A stretch of DNA of 64,000 nucleotides, from the NCBI GenBank assembly GCA_900548905.1, contig URMK01000011.1, positions 1 to 64,000 on the forward strand, given 5' to 3'. The stretch is from an uncultured Lachnospiraceae bacterium (lineage in GTDB: Bacteria; Bacillota; Clostridia; Lachnospirales; Lachnospiraceae). The number at the start of each line of letters is the position of its first letter. Positions within the stretch are counted from its first letter, which is position 1. A program made the translations under genes and the position numbers. Shown here piece after piece: positions 27,899 through 36,601 of this stretch. Under the pieces are notes generated by a model that saw only the letters and a list, made by a program, of their open reading frames with translations, was not told the origin of the DNA and made no database searches.

Positions 27899-28267
27899 CT
27901 ATAATACTTCGGGAGCCAGAGATACAATTTTCATAAACTGTTTCTCACGAAGCTCTCTTGCTACCGGCCCAAAGATACGGGTTCCTTTGGGAGTCTTGTC
28001 ATCTTTGATGATTACAGCAGCATTTTCGTCAAATTTGATATAAGAACCGTCTTTACGACGAGCGCCTTTTACCGTACGTACAACAACAGCTTTTACCACG
28101 TCACCTTTTTTTACAACGCCGCCTGGTGTTGCATCTTTGACGGTGGCAACGATAACATCGCCGATACTCGCATACCTTCTTGTGGAGCCACCCATAACTC
28201 TGATGCACAGGAGCTCTTTTGCACCGGTATTATCAGCAACTTTCAATCTGCTTTCCTGTTGAATCAT
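27899..28267 (-). CDS. rplN: 50S ribosomal protein L14
   Basis: A 122-residue protein. MIQQESRLKVADNTGAKELL at the start is diagnostic. The ATG at 28267 follows GGAAGGAGAATTAGC and gives the standard family length. Confidence 0.98.
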   Translation of the reverse strand: MIQQESRLKVADNTGAKELLCIRVMGGSTRRYASIGDVIVATVKDATPGGVVKKGDVVKAVVVRTVKGARRKDGSYIKFDENAAVIIKDDKTPKGTRIFGPVARELREKQFMKIVSLAPEVL

Positions 28268-28356
28268 GCTAATTCTCCTTCCAACCAGATTCATACCCGT
28301 TTATTGGGAGCAGAACCTGTATTCCAAATTATTGCAAACGTTAGAAATAACGCTAT

Positions 28357-28614
28357 TTATTTTGCTCTTTCGATAATTTCCACAAGTCTCCATCTCTTAT
28401 CTTTGGAGAGCGGTCTTGTTTCCATAACTTTAACGGTATCGCCGATGTTGCAATCGTTGTTTTCATCATGAGCCTTCAGCTTGTAGGTTCTCTTAACGAT
28501 TTTGCCGTAAAGAGGATGTCTTACATGATCTTCTACCGCAACAACGATAGTTTTCTGCATTTTATTACTAACGACTTTACCAGTACGTGTTTTCCTCAGA
28601 TTTCTTTCTTCCAC
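28357..28614 (-). CDS. rpsQ: 30S ribosomal protein S17
   Basis: An 85-residue OB-fold 16S rRNA-binding protein. RKTRTGKVVSNKMQKTIVV and ETRPLSKDKRWRLVEI are diagnostic. The start codon is GTG after AAAGGAGCACATCAAC. Confidence 0.97.
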   Translation of the reverse strand: MEERNLRKTRTGKVVSNKMQKTIVVAVEDHVRHPLYGKIVKRTYKLKAHDENNDCNIGDTVKVMETRPLSKDKRWRLVEIIERAK

Positions 28615-28646
28615 GTTGATGTGCTCCTTTCTGGAATGGTAACGGC

Positions 28647-28856
28647 TTACTGAGAAGCCTTGGCTTTTTCAGTAATGAGGGTCTGGATTCTAGCGATATT
28701 CTTCCTTACCTCTTTGATTCTTGCCGTGTTATCAAGCTGATTTGTTGCGTTCTGGAATCTCAAATTGAAAAGTTCTTTTTTAGCATTTACCAGTTCCTGT
28801 GCTAAATCAGCGTCGGATTTTTTCTTTAAATCTTCAACATACTGTTTAGTTTTCAT
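28647..28856 (-). CDS. rpmC: 50S ribosomal protein L29
   Basis: A 69-residue helical protein near the exit tunnel. ELFNLRFQNATNQLDNTARI is diagnostic. The ATG at 28856 lies inside the end of rplP (11-nt overlap), with its ribosome binding site GGAAGGCGGTG in the rplP coding region, so translation is coupled. Confidence 0.96.
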   Translation of the reverse strand: MKTKQYVEDLKKKSDADLAQELVNAKKELFNLRFQNATNQLDNTARIKEVRKNIARIQTLITEKAKASQ

Positions 28857-29283
28857 TTGATACACCGCCTTCCAAATCTGCCTTAGAAACAACTTTACAT
28901 TTACAAGGAAGCTTATGCATAGCAAGACGTAATGCTTCTTTTGCGGACTCCTCAGGAACTCCTGCAATTTCGAACATTACACGTCCGGGCTTAACAACCG
29001 CTACCCAGTACTCCAGAGATCCTTTACCGGAACCCATACGTGTTTCTGCTGGTTTTGCTGTTACTGGTTTGTCAGGGAAAATCTTAATCCATACTTTACC
29101 GGTACGCTTTGTATAACGTGTAAGCGCGATACGGGCTGCTTCAATCTGATTGGATTTAATCCAGCAGGGTTCTGTTGCAACCAGACCGTATTCACCGTAA
29201 GTGATTGTGTTGCCGCGCATTGCTTTGCCTGCCATGGAACCGCGGAACTGTTTACGACGTTTAACTCTTTTAGGCATTAACAT
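28846..29283 (-). CDS. rplP: 50S ribosomal protein L16
   Basis: A 145-residue protein. MLMPKRVKRRKQFRGSMAGK at the start and KPAETRMGSGKGSLEYWVAV are diagnostic. Its ATG overlaps the rpsC stop (TAATG). Confidence 0.98.
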   Translation of the reverse strand: MLMPKRVKRRKQFRGSMAGKAMRGNTITYGEYGLVATEPCWIKSNQIEAARIALTRYTKRTGKVWIKIFPDKPVTAKPAETRMGSGKGSLEYWVAVVKPGRVMFEIAGVPEESAKEALRLAMHKLPCKCKVVSKADLEGGVSNEN

Positions 29284-29939
29284 TATTTATCGCTCCCTTC
29301 CTTGTTTCCTTTCGCAGGAAGTATTTCGCCCTTGTAGATCCATACTTTAACACCAACTTTACCGTATGTGGTATCTGCTTCCGCAAAACCATAATCGATA
29401 TCAGCTCTCAGTGTCTGAAGCGGGATAGTTCCTTCACTGTAGAATTCGGTACGGGCCATATCTGCTCCGCCAAGACGGCCTGCACATGCTGCTTTGATAC
29501 CCAGTGCGCCAGCCTTCATGGTTCTGCCCATGCAGGATTTCATAGCTCTTCTGAAAGATACACGGTTTTCCAGCTGCTGGGCAATGTTCTCTGCAACCAG
29601 CTGTGCATCCCTGTCAGGTCTCTTGATTTCTTTGATATCAACAAGAACTTTCTTGTCTGTCAGCTTGGACAGCTCTTTCTTGGTAACTTCGATTTCCGCA
29701 CCGCCCTTGCCGATAACAACACCCGGCTTAGCTGTGTAGATGATAACCTTTACTCTATCGGACGCTCTTTCGATTTCAATCTTGGAAACACCGGCGCTGT
29801 AAAGTTTTTTCTTTAAATATTTTCTGATGTTGTAATCTTCTACTAAAAAGTCTGAAAACTCAGCGTCTGCATACCATCTGGAGTCCCAATCTTTGATGAC
29901 GCCGACTCTTAAGCCATGAGGATTAACTTTCTGTCCCAT
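29283..29939 (-). CDS. rpsC: 30S ribosomal protein S3
   Basis: A 218-residue KH-domain protein at the mRNA entry site. MGQKVNPHGLRVGVIKDWDS and the KH segment AKPGVVIGKGGAEIEV are diagnostic. The ATG at 29939 follows AAAGGAGAAAAT. Confidence 0.98.
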   Translation of the reverse strand: MGQKVNPHGLRVGVIKDWDSRWYADAEFSDFLVEDYNIRKYLKKKLYSAGVSKIEIERASDRVKVIIYTAKPGVVIGKGGAEIEVTKKELSKLTDKKVLVDIKEIKRPDRDAQLVAENIAQQLENRVSFRRAMKSCMGRTMKAGALGIKAACAGRLGGADMARTEFYSEGTIPLQTLRADIDYGFAEADTTYGKVGVKVWIYKGEILPAKGNKEGSDK

Positions 29940-29987
29940 ATTTTCTCCTTTCACGTTTGCCCCGTCAGGGACAATTCCTTCCTCGGA

Positions 29988-30374
29988 TTATTTCTCATCC
30001 AGCACCAAAGTAATGTGGCTCATCCTCTTTTCGATTCTGTAAGCCCTTCCCTGTGCCCTGGGATGTACTCTCTTCATTGTAGGTCCTTTGTTTGCAAAAC
30101 ACTGTGCAACATACAGGTTATCTTTATTCAACCCCAGGTTGTTTTCAGCGTTTGCAATTGCAGATTCGAGTAACTTCTTAATCAGGCTGGATGCATATCT
30201 GGGATTGTATTCCAGGATAGCCAGTGCTGTCGTTACGTCTTTGCCTCTGATGGCATCCAGTACGAAGCATGCTTTCTGTACAGAAACCCTTGCATATGAT
30301 AACTTTGCAGAAGGTCTTGTATCTTTATTTGCATTTCTTTCTCTTTTTATTTGAGTTCTGTGTCCTCTTGCCAT
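29988..30374 (-). CDS. rplV: 50S ribosomal protein L22
   Basis: A 128-residue protein lining the exit tunnel. AKLSYARVSVQKACFVLDAI and VHPRAQGRAYRIEKRMSHIT are diagnostic. AAAGGAGG precedes the start. Confidence 0.98.
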   Translation of the reverse strand: MARGHRTQIKRERNANKDTRPSAKLSYARVSVQKACFVLDAIRGKDVTTALAILEYNPRYASSLIKKLLESAIANAENNLGLNKDNLYVAQCFANKGPTMKRVHPRAQGRAYRIEKRMSHITLVLDEK

Positions 30375-30393
30375 GGATAAAACCTCCTTTCAA

Positions 30394-30675
30394 TTATCTC
30401 AGTTTGGATTTCTTTTCGTCTTTTCCATGTCCTCTATAGGTTCTGGTGGCAACAAACTCACCCAGCTTGTGTCCAACCATATCTTCTGTCACATATACAG
30501 GCACATGTTTTCTTCCGTCATGGACAGCAATTGTGTGTCCAACAAAGGACGGGAAGATTGTAGAACGGCGGGACCAGGTCTTAATAACCTGTTTCTGTCC
30601 GGCAGCGTTCATTGCATCTACTTTCTTGAGGATGCTTGCATCAGCAAACGGTCCTTTTTTCAGTGATCTAGCCAT
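30394..30675 (-). CDS. rpsS: 30S ribosomal protein S19
   Basis: A 93-residue head protein. ARSLKKGPFADASILKKVD and TRTYRGHGKDEKKSKLR are diagnostic. Confidence 0.98.
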   Translation of the reverse strand: MARSLKKGPFADASILKKVDAMNAAGQKQVIKTWSRRSTIFPSFVGHTIAVHDGRKHVPVYVTEDMVGHKLGEFVATRTYRGHGKDEKKSKLR

Positions 30676-30689
30676 TGATTCTTTCCTCC

Positions 30690-31532
30690 TTATTTAATAG
30701 CCTTACCGTCTCTTCTTCTTACAATCAGCTTGTTGGACGCTTTCTTCTTCTTACGTGTCTTCAAGCCGAGTGCAGGTTTGCCCCAAGGAGTACTCGGGCC
30801 CGGACGACCAATACCGGTCTTACCTTCACCACCACCATGAGGATGGTCATTGGGATTCATAACGGAACCGCGGACAGTGGGACGGATTCCCATGTGGCGT
30901 GTACGTCCTGCTTTACCAATGTTGATCAGGTTGTGGTCGCCGTTGCCAACAACACCAACGGTTGCGCGGCAGATAACGGGTACCATTCTCATTTCACCGG
31001 AGGGAAGTCTCAGCGTTGCATATTTTCCTTCTTTAGCCATCAGCTGTGCGCCGTTACCAGCGGAACGAACCAGCTGACCGCCCTTGCCGGGATATAATTC
31101 AATGTTGTGTACCTGAGTACCAACAGGAATCTCAGATAAAGGAAGGCAATTACCGATTCTTACTTCTGCGTGAGGGCCGTTCATGATTTTCATGCCATCC
31201 TTAAGTCCTTCGGGAGCCAGGATGTAAGCCTTCTCACCGTCTGCATAGCAGATCAGTGCGATGTTTGCGGTTCTGTTGGGATCGTATTCGATACCCACTA
31301 CAGTTGCCGGAACATCATCTTTATATCTCTTGAAATCGATAACTCTGTATTTTCTTCTGTTTCCGCCGCCGCGATGTCTGACGGTGATTTTACCCTGATT
31401 GTTACGGCCGGCATTCTTCTTCAGAGATACGCAGAGGCTCTTTTCCGGAGTTGACTTTGTAATCTCAGCGAAATCGGAACCAGTCATATTTCTTCTGGAA
31501 GGTGTATATGGGTTGTATGTCTTAATTCCCAT
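30690..31532 (-). CDS. rplB: 50S ribosomal protein L2
   Basis: A 280-residue protein needed for subunit joining and peptidyl transfer. The conserved GSVMNPNDHPHGGGEGKTGI segment with its essential histidine is intact. MGIKTYNPYTPSRRNMTGSD is the usual N-terminus. Confidence 0.98.
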   Translation of the reverse strand: MGIKTYNPYTPSRRNMTGSDFAEITKSTPEKSLCVSLKKNAGRNNQGKITVRHRGGGNRRKYRVIDFKRYKDDVPATVVGIEYDPNRTANIALICYADGEKAYILAPEGLKDGMKIMNGPHAEVRIGNCLPLSEIPVGTQVHNIELYPGKGGQLVRSAGNGAQLMAKEGKYATLRLPSGEMRMVPVICRATVGVVGNGDHNLINIGKAGRTRHMGIRPTVRGSVMNPNDHPHGGGEGKTGIGRPGPSTPWGKPALGLKTRKKKKASNKLIVRRRDGKAIK

Positions 31533-31659
31533 GATTTTGTCTCCTTTTCTTCATCATTTATTGTCGTGCTTGATTTGCACTTAGCAGGAGAATACGGAAG
31601 GGTTAAACCGTACCGTGTGTCTCCCGATGCAAGTACGCAGGTACCTGCTTCCGCGTTTT

Positions 31660-31959
31660 TTACAGGCCGGCGAAGATTTCGATATCTTTGCTGTCGGCTG
31701 TCAGCTGAACAATCGCTTTCTTGGTCTTTGCAGTCTTTCCAACTACCATTCCGCGTCTTCTGTTCTTGCCTTCACAGTTCTGTGTATTTACGCTCTTAAC
31801 CTTGGTTCCTTCGAACATCTTCTCCACAGCTTCTTTGATCTGGGATTTGTTTGCTTCCGGATGAACAAGGAAAGTATATTTCTTATCTCCCATACCAGCC
31901 ATGCTCTTCTCAGTGATGACGGGTTTGAGGATGACATCATAATATTTTACGTCAGCCAT
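31660..31959 (-). CDS. rplW: 50S ribosomal protein L23
   Basis: A 99-residue exit-site protein that docks trigger factor and SRP. KPVITEKSMAGMGDKKYTF and EGKNRRRGMVVGKTAKTKKA are diagnostic. Its ATG overlaps the rplD stop (TAATG). Confidence 0.98.
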   Translation of the reverse strand: MADVKYYDVILKPVITEKSMAGMGDKKYTFLVHPEANKSQIKEAVEKMFEGTKVKSVNTQNCEGKNRRRGMVVGKTAKTKKAIVQLTADSKDIEIFAGL

Positions 31960-32579
31960 TATGCGTACACCTCCTCGATAGTCTTAACAGCATCCTTGGT
32001 AAGAACTACGGTGCCGGCCTTCATTACATCATATACATTCAGAGTGCTTGTCAGTGTTGTATTGACGGTGGGCATGTTCTTAGCGCTCATTACCACGTTC
32101 TTATCATTTTCATTAATGATTACAAGACCTTTGCTCACTTTCAGATTATCCATAACCTGCTTGAAGTTCTTTGTCTTGATTTCGTCAAACTTCAGTTCAT
32201 CCACAACGATGAGCTTGTTTTCCTGTACTCTGCTGGTTAATGCAGATTTGAGAGCAGCTCTCTTTTCCTTCCTGTTAAGCTTGAAGGAATAATCTCTCGG
32301 AACGGGAGCAAATACCACACCGCCGCCGGTCCACTGAGGAGATCTGGTTGAACCCTGTCTTGCATGACCGGTTCCTTTCTGTCTCCAAGGTTTTCTGCCG
32401 CCTCCGGAAACTTCAGAACGGGTTTTTGCCTTCTGTGTTCCCTGACGCTTGTTGGCAAGCTGCTGAACGACTGCCATGTGTACCAGGTGCTCATTCACTT
32501 CCACACCGAATACTGCATCGCTCAAGTCAAGTGTTCCCACTTCCTTGCCTTCCATATTATAAACAGCTACGTTAGCCAT
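31959..32579 (-). CDS. rplD: 50S ribosomal protein L4
   Basis: A 206-residue protein. The extended loop with GGGRKPWRQKGTGHARQGST reaches the exit tunnel and is intact. It lies between rplC and rplW. Confidence 0.98.
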   Translation of the reverse strand: MANVAVYNMEGKEVGTLDLSDAVFGVEVNEHLVHMAVVQQLANKRQGTQKAKTRSEVSGGGRKPWRQKGTGHARQGSTRSPQWTGGGVVFAPVPRDYSFKLNRKEKRAALKSALTSRVQENKLIVVDELKFDEIKTKNFKQVMDNLKVSKGLVIINENDKNVVMSAKNMPTVNTTLTSTLNVYDVMKAGTVVLTKDAVKTIEEVYA

Positions 32580-32605
32580 TGTTAGTTCCTCCTTTCACCC
32601 CTAAT

Positions 32606-33289
32606 TTAAGCATCCATTCTTGTGGTTTCTTTAATAGTTACCAGTGCTTTCTTAGGGCCCGGTACTGCGCCTTTTACCAAAAGCAGATTACTCTGTGCAT
32701 CAACCCTTACAACTTCCAGGTTCTGAACGGTAACCTTTACGCAGCCCATATGTCCAGGCATTCCTTTTCCCTTGAATACACGGCTCGGTGAGGAGCATGC
32801 ACCATTGGAGCCCTGATGACGATGGAATTTGGAACCGTGAGCCATGGGTCCTCTGTGCTGGCCATGTCTCTTGATAGCGCCCTGGAATCCTTTTCCTTTG
32901 GAAATAGCGGTTGCATCCACTTTATCTCCGGCAGCGAAGATATCAGCTTTGATTTCCTGAGCCGGTGCGTATTCGGATGCGTTGTCGAATTTGAATTCCC
33001 TTACATATCTCTTGCAGGAAACTCCGGCTTTATCGAAGTGGCCCTTCTGAGCCTTATTAACACCATGTCTGTGAATAACTTCTTTCTTGCCGCCCTTGTC
33101 TTTGTTGACTGTTCTTTCTTTTTTGTCTACGAATCCAACCTGTACGGCGCTGTAGCCATCGTTGTCAACGGTCTTGACCTGGGTTACCACGCAGGGGCCG
33201 GCCTGAAGTACGGTTACCGGAATCAGGGAACCATCTTCATTGAAAATCTGAGTCATTCCGACTTTAGTAGCTAAAATCGCTTTGTTCAT
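32606..33289 (-). CDS. rplC: 50S ribosomal protein L3
   Basis: About 227 residues. MNKAILATKVGMTQIFNEDG at the start and GKGFQGAIKRHGQHRGPMAH are diagnostic. I use the ATG at 33289, which follows AAGGAGGTAAAATTC; the longer frame runs into an untranslated 164-nt spacer after rpsJ that contains short palindromes. Confidence 0.98.
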   Translation of the reverse strand: MNKAILATKVGMTQIFNEDGSLIPVTVLQAGPCVVTQVKTVDNDGYSAVQVGFVDKKERTVNKDKGGKKEVIHRHGVNKAQKGHFDKAGVSCKRYVREFKFDNASEYAPAQEIKADIFAAGDKVDATAISKGKGFQGAIKRHGQHRGPMAHGSKFHRHQGSNGACSSPSRVFKGKGMPGHMGCVKVTVQNLEVVRVDAQSNLLLVKGAVPGPKKALVTIKETTRMDA

Positions 33290-33453
33290 GAATTTTACCT
33301 CCTTGTTTTCTACATAGCGGAATAGTCTCGGCACCGCCGAGCCGAAGCATCCTGCCTCGCAGGCTGCCTGAAGAACGTCTGCACCGTTTTACGGAGTTGC
33401 CGTCCTTCTCCCGGACACCATTCATACGTCTTTGTAGAGGTTTGATGTGTTGA

Positions 33454-33771
33454 TTATTTGGTTTTCATTTTGATGTCGATGTAAACACCGGCAGGCATTT
33501 CCAGTCTCTGCAGAGCATCTACCGTTTTGTTGGTAGGAGCGATGATATCAATCAGTCTCTTGTGGGTTCTCTGCTCAAACTGTTCTCTGGAGTCTTTGTA
33601 CTTGTGTACGGCCCTCAGAATCGTAACTACTTCCTTCTTTGTAGGAAGAGGTACCGGTCCGCTCACCTGTGCTCCATTCCTCTTAACTGTTTCGATGATT
33701 TTCTTGGCAGACGCATCAACAAGCTGATGGTCATAAGCTTTCAATGTAATTCTCATTACCTGATTTGCCAT
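33454..33771 (-). CDS. rpsJ: 30S ribosomal protein S10
   Basis: About 105 residues. It is a 30S protein that also acts as NusE in antitermination. RITLKAYDHQLVDASAKKI and RTHKRLIDIIAPTNKTVDAL are diagnostic. I use the ATG at 33771 after AAAGGAGGCGAC, although the spacing is wide (11 nt); MRITLKAY five codons later is the alternative. It is the first gene of the superoperon. Confidence 0.97.
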   Translation of the reverse strand: MANQVMRITLKAYDHQLVDASAKKIIETVKRNGAQVSGPVPLPTKKEVVTILRAVHKYKDSREQFEQRTHKRLIDIIAPTNKTVDALQRLEMPAGVYIDIKMKTK

Positions 33772-34057
33772 AAAAAAAGTCGCCTCCTTTTCGCACTTTT
33801 TGTTGAAGTACGACAAGCGGTGACTGTACACTCTCCCGTGTGTGTCCTAAATTTTGACGTATCAATACGTCTGCGACTGTTGGAACCTCATCCCGTTCCT
33901 TCAGGACTTTTCACGCGGTTGTTTCTGTTAAATAACAGACTTCATTGCTTGTACAGTGACTTGTCGTCAGTTTCCTAACTTGACATTCGCTCCACGGAAA
34001 ACCTGCTAATTCAGCAGCAACCTCACGCTTCATCGCTATCATGTCACAGCATTTGTT
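33772..34057 (-). promoter_or_regulatory. Long 5' leader of the S10 operon
   Basis: About 280 nt of untranslated leader between the promoter and rpsJ. It contains small inverted repeats such as GCTGCTGAATTAGCAG and TCTGTTATTTAACAGA, and an extended stem near GACGTATTGATACGTC. A leader of this size before S10 suggests autogenous or antitermination control, but I cannot name a known RNA family from sequence alone. Confidence 0.5.
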
Positions 34058-34086
34058 ATTATACTGGTATTTTCCCGAAGTTGCAA
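34058..34086 (-). promoter_or_regulatory. Sigma-A promoter of the S10-spc-alpha operon
   Basis: On the minus strand, TTGCAA (34081-34086) is followed by a 17-nt spacer and a consensus TATAAT (34058-34063). It is the only strong promoter found upstream of rpsJ. Confidence 0.8.
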
Positions 34087-34204
34087 GCTTTTTTTCTTAA
34101 AAAAATAATTTTTTTATGTAACAGTATAACAGTCCAGACGGCCCCTTGTGTCCTGTGGCATCCCCTCCCCTCTTTTTCCCCTGGTCGGCGGTACTGCCCT
34201 TATT

Positions 34205-34243
34205 CCGTACATTGCCGCGTTTTGTCAGGGCGGCAGTGTACGG
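34205..34243 (-). terminator. Strong stem-loop downstream of the lysine transporter gene
   Basis: CCGTACA pairs with TGTACGG, and the inner GCCGC/GCGGC pair extends the stem. It lies between the transporter stop (34281) and the S10 promoter. On the minus strand the tail is not U-rich, so it may rather be a stabilising or weak terminator structure. Confidence 0.4.
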
Positions 34244-34280
34244 TTTCTTCCTATTATTATAGAAGCAGCTGCAAGAGCGG

Positions 34281-35897
34281 TTACATGGTATTCTCTCTCT
34301 GCCGCTCTTTTATCACAAGGAGCACGCCCGTCAGCATAGCCAGCCCTATCGGCAGCGTTATCCATGCACTTTTCACAAATCCCGCCAGAAGATAGGTCAC
34401 AAAGGATACGGCCGCTACAGTGATCACATAAGGCAGCTGGGTCGTTACGTGATTAACATGGTCGCACTGCGCTCCTGCGGAGGCCATAATAGTGGTGTCT
34501 GATATAGGGGAGCAGTGGTCGCCGCATACGGCGCCGGCCATACATGCCGCAATAGATATAATCATCAGCTGAGGATCGGACTTTTCAAATACGGCAACGA
34601 CTATAGGAATCAGGATGCCGAAGGTTCCCCAGCTTGTACCTGTGGCGAAAGCCAAAAAGCAGCCTACCAGGAATATAATAGCCGGAAGCAGGTTCATCAG
34701 CCCTCCTGCGGCTTGTTTTACCGTTTCTGCCACAAACACGGCAGCTCCCAGACTGTCCGTCATCGATTTAAGCGTCCAGGCAAAGGTGAGAATCAGGATC
34801 GCCGGAACCATGGCCTTAAATCCGGACGGCAGGCAGGCCATACAGTCTGCAAAGCCCAGCACTCTGCGGATACAATAAAAAAGGATGGTGATAACCATGG
34901 CAAAAAAGCTCCCCAGCGCCAGGCCCACCGAGGCATCACTGTTGGAAAAAGCCGTAATGAAACCGGCTCCTGCAAAGAAACCGCCCGTATAAATCATTCC
35001 GATAATACAGCAAAGGATCAGAATGATGATAGGAACCACCAGATCCACTACTTTCCCTCTGGGATTGGCTGTCTCCGGTTCCGCCTCTTTTTCTTCTTTC
35101 TTCCCGGATGAGAAAAGATCCCCGTTCTTCGCATTTCTTTCATGATCCGCCATGGGGCCGTAGTCAAACTTCATAACCACCAGGATAATCATCATGGCAA
35201 TGGTAAACAGGGCATAAAAATTATAGGGGATAGCCCGGATAAAGATGGAGAACCCATCTTCTCCCTCCACAAAACCGGTAACCGCCGCCGCCCAGGATGA
35301 AATCGGTGCAATAATACAAACCGGCGCTGCCGTAGCGTCAATCAGGTAAGCCAGCTTTGCCCTGGATACATTATGCCTGTCCGTCACAGGACGCATGACG
35401 CTTCCCACGGTAAGGCAGTTAAAATAATCATCAATAAAAATCAGCACTCCCAGCACGATGGTGGAAATTTGCGCACCTTCCCGGCTTTTGATTTTCTCCC
35501 TGGCCCAGCGACCGAAGGCTGCGGAACCTCCCGCGCGGTTCATCAGGCTCACCATAGCCCCCAATATCACAAGGAATATCAGAATTCCCACATTATAACC
35601 ATCCGAGAGCACCGCAATAAAACCGTTTTGGAAAATATGGGTAACCGTGCCTTCAAACCGGAAGCCGGAATAAAACAGACCGCCAACCAGGATTCCCACA
35701 AACAGGGAACTGTATACTTCTTTGGTAATCAGTGCCAGCACGATTGCCACAACAGGCGGTACCAGCGATGCGAAGGTTGCGTACATAGCCGGAGCCGGCG
35801 CTTCCCCGTCTGCCGCCAGAACCGTCATGGATGCCATTGCCGCCAAAAGCAGCATCAGCACCACTCCTCTGCTTATTATCTTTCCCGTTTTCTTCAT
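34281..35897 (-). CDS. lysW: NhaC-family transporter under lysine riboswitch control, probable lysine transporter
   Basis: A 538-residue inner-membrane protein of the NhaC Na+/H+ antiporter superfamily with about 11-12 membrane helices; GDHCSPISDTTIMASAGAQC is the typical conserved segment. A hydrophobic N-terminus resembling a signal peptide precedes the core. I chose the ATG at 35897, after AGAGGAGTTCGTTGT. Family name alone would suggest sodium/proton exchange, but a lysine riboswitch and terminator lie directly upstream. Comparative work on lysine riboswitches named this kind of NhaC-family candidate lysine transporter LysW, so lysine uptake coupled to an ion gradient is the better call. 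Substrate is inferred from regulation. Confidence 0.85.
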   Translation of the reverse strand: MKKTGKIISRGVVLMLLLAAMASMTVLAADGEAPAPAMYATFASLVPPVVAIVLALITKEVYSSLFVGILVGGLFYSGFRFEGTVTHIFQNGFIAVLSDGYNVGILIFLVILGAMVSLMNRAGGSAAFGRWAREKIKSREGAQISTIVLGVLIFIDDYFNCLTVGSVMRPVTDRHNVSRAKLAYLIDATAAPVCIIAPISSWAAAVTGFVEGEDGFSIFIRAIPYNFYALFTIAMMIILVVMKFDYGPMADHERNAKNGDLFSSGKKEEKEAEPETANPRGKVVDLVVPIIILILCCIIGMIYTGGFFAGAGFITAFSNSDASVGLALGSFFAMVITILFYCIRRVLGFADCMACLPSGFKAMVPAILILTFAWTLKSMTDSLGAAVFVAETVKQAAGGLMNLLPAIIFLVGCFLAFATGTSWGTFGILIPIVVAVFEKSDPQLMIISIAACMAGAVCGDHCSPISDTTIMASAGAQCDHVNHVTTQLPYVITVAAVSFVTYLLAGFVKSAWITLPIGLAMLTGVLLVIKERQRENTM

Positions 35898-35946
35898 ACA
35901 ACGAACTCCTCTCTTTCCCCTCTGCAGCAGGTTGCTTTCCAACACA

Positions 35947-35993
35947 CAAAAAAAGGCCCTGAATGCGGCGCTGCCAAAACACATTCACGGTCT
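35947..35993 (-). terminator. Expression-platform terminator of the lysine riboswitch
   Basis: CCGTGAATG pairs (with one mismatch) with CATTCAGGG, followed on the minus strand by at least seven U. It sits between the aptamer and the ribosome binding site, as expected if lysine binding promotes termination. Confidence 0.7.
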
Positions 35994-36010
35994 TCTGCTT
36001 TCTTAAAGCT

Positions 36011-36188
36011 GTTATCCCAGATAGCGCTCCACATTCTTGTGACAGTGCACGACATATTCTGCCGTGCCCCAGAAAAAATCCCCCGGACCGGGGACATTCT
36101 CTTCGGCGGTCTTTCCTTTCCCTGCGGACGGCTGTCCTGTTCCCTTGCCCGCCTGGTACTGATAAAGCCCGCGCCTCTATCATTCTGT
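36011..36188 (-). promoter_or_regulatory. Lysine riboswitch (L box)
   Basis: On the minus strand this ~175-nt segment carries the lysine aptamer landmarks in order: GATAGAGGCGCGGGC, TTTATCAGTACC, GGGAAAGGAAAGACC, GCCGAAGAGAAT, a GC-rich stem, CTGGGGCACGGC, ACTGTCAC and TGTGGAGCGCTATC. The end TATC pairs back to the opening GATA. Length and motif order match the family. With the terminator downstream it would shut off the transporter gene when lysine is plentiful. Confidence 0.92.
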
Positions 36189-36214
36189 ATTCTCTTTTCT
36201 GTATGTATACAGAC

Positions 36215-36243
36215 ATACTATCATCACCTATTGTAAAAAACAA
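36215..36243 (-). promoter_or_regulatory. Probable promoter of the riboswitch-transporter unit
   Basis: On the minus strand, TTGTTT (36238-36243), a 17-nt spacer and TAGTAT (36215-36220), about 30 nt before the first aptamer helix. Confidence 0.5.
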
Positions 36244-36601
36244 GGGGTAAGTATAAATGGGGTTGCAATTCACGGCCCCTTTGCCCTCCGCCCTGTGGTT
36301 TTGCCTGCCCGGTTCGCCCTCCCTGTTTTTCCCTGCGGCAGAGGGCGCAGGAGGGGATGGCGCAGGGCTCAGAGGGCCTTCTGAACTGTTACCGGATGTG
36401 CCCCCGGGATATAATCCGGCGCTGTAACAAGTTGCATTCCTGCAGCGGTTCGTGTATAGTATTATGAGAATAACGGGCTGCGGAAAACGGATTTTCATCC
36501 GGGCGCGGTACCGGCACGCCGGAGATAAATCATTTCACGTAATGGTTCAGACAAATCGGAACGGTTACTAACCATAACAAGAGGGAGAATGGAGCAATTA
36601 T
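36244..36601. other. Intergenic region between the lysine transporter leader and the methyltransferase gene
   Basis: No gene. Apart from the plus-strand promoter at 36432-36460, it contains two copies of the decamer GAAC(T/G)GTTAC (36383-36392 and 36559-36568) and an imperfect inverted repeat, TGTTACCGGAT against ATCCGGCGCTGTAACA. Confidence 0.55.
36432..36460 (+). promoter_or_regulatory. Promoter of the methyltransferase gene
   Basis: TTGCAT (36432-36437), a 17-nt spacer and TATAGT (36455-36460) on the plus strand, about 140 nt before the start codon. Confidence 0.6.

Noticed and set aside
34273..34309. AAGAGCGG/CCGCTCTT hairpin over the transporter stop codon as its terminator
   Set aside because: The U-tract is on the plus strand only, where no gene ends; on the minus strand it lies within the last codons and has no U tail.
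35653..36498. A 281-codon minus-strand frame over the transporter leader
   Set aside because: It crosses the lysine riboswitch, its terminator and the start of the transporter in the wrong frame; composition is not protein-like.
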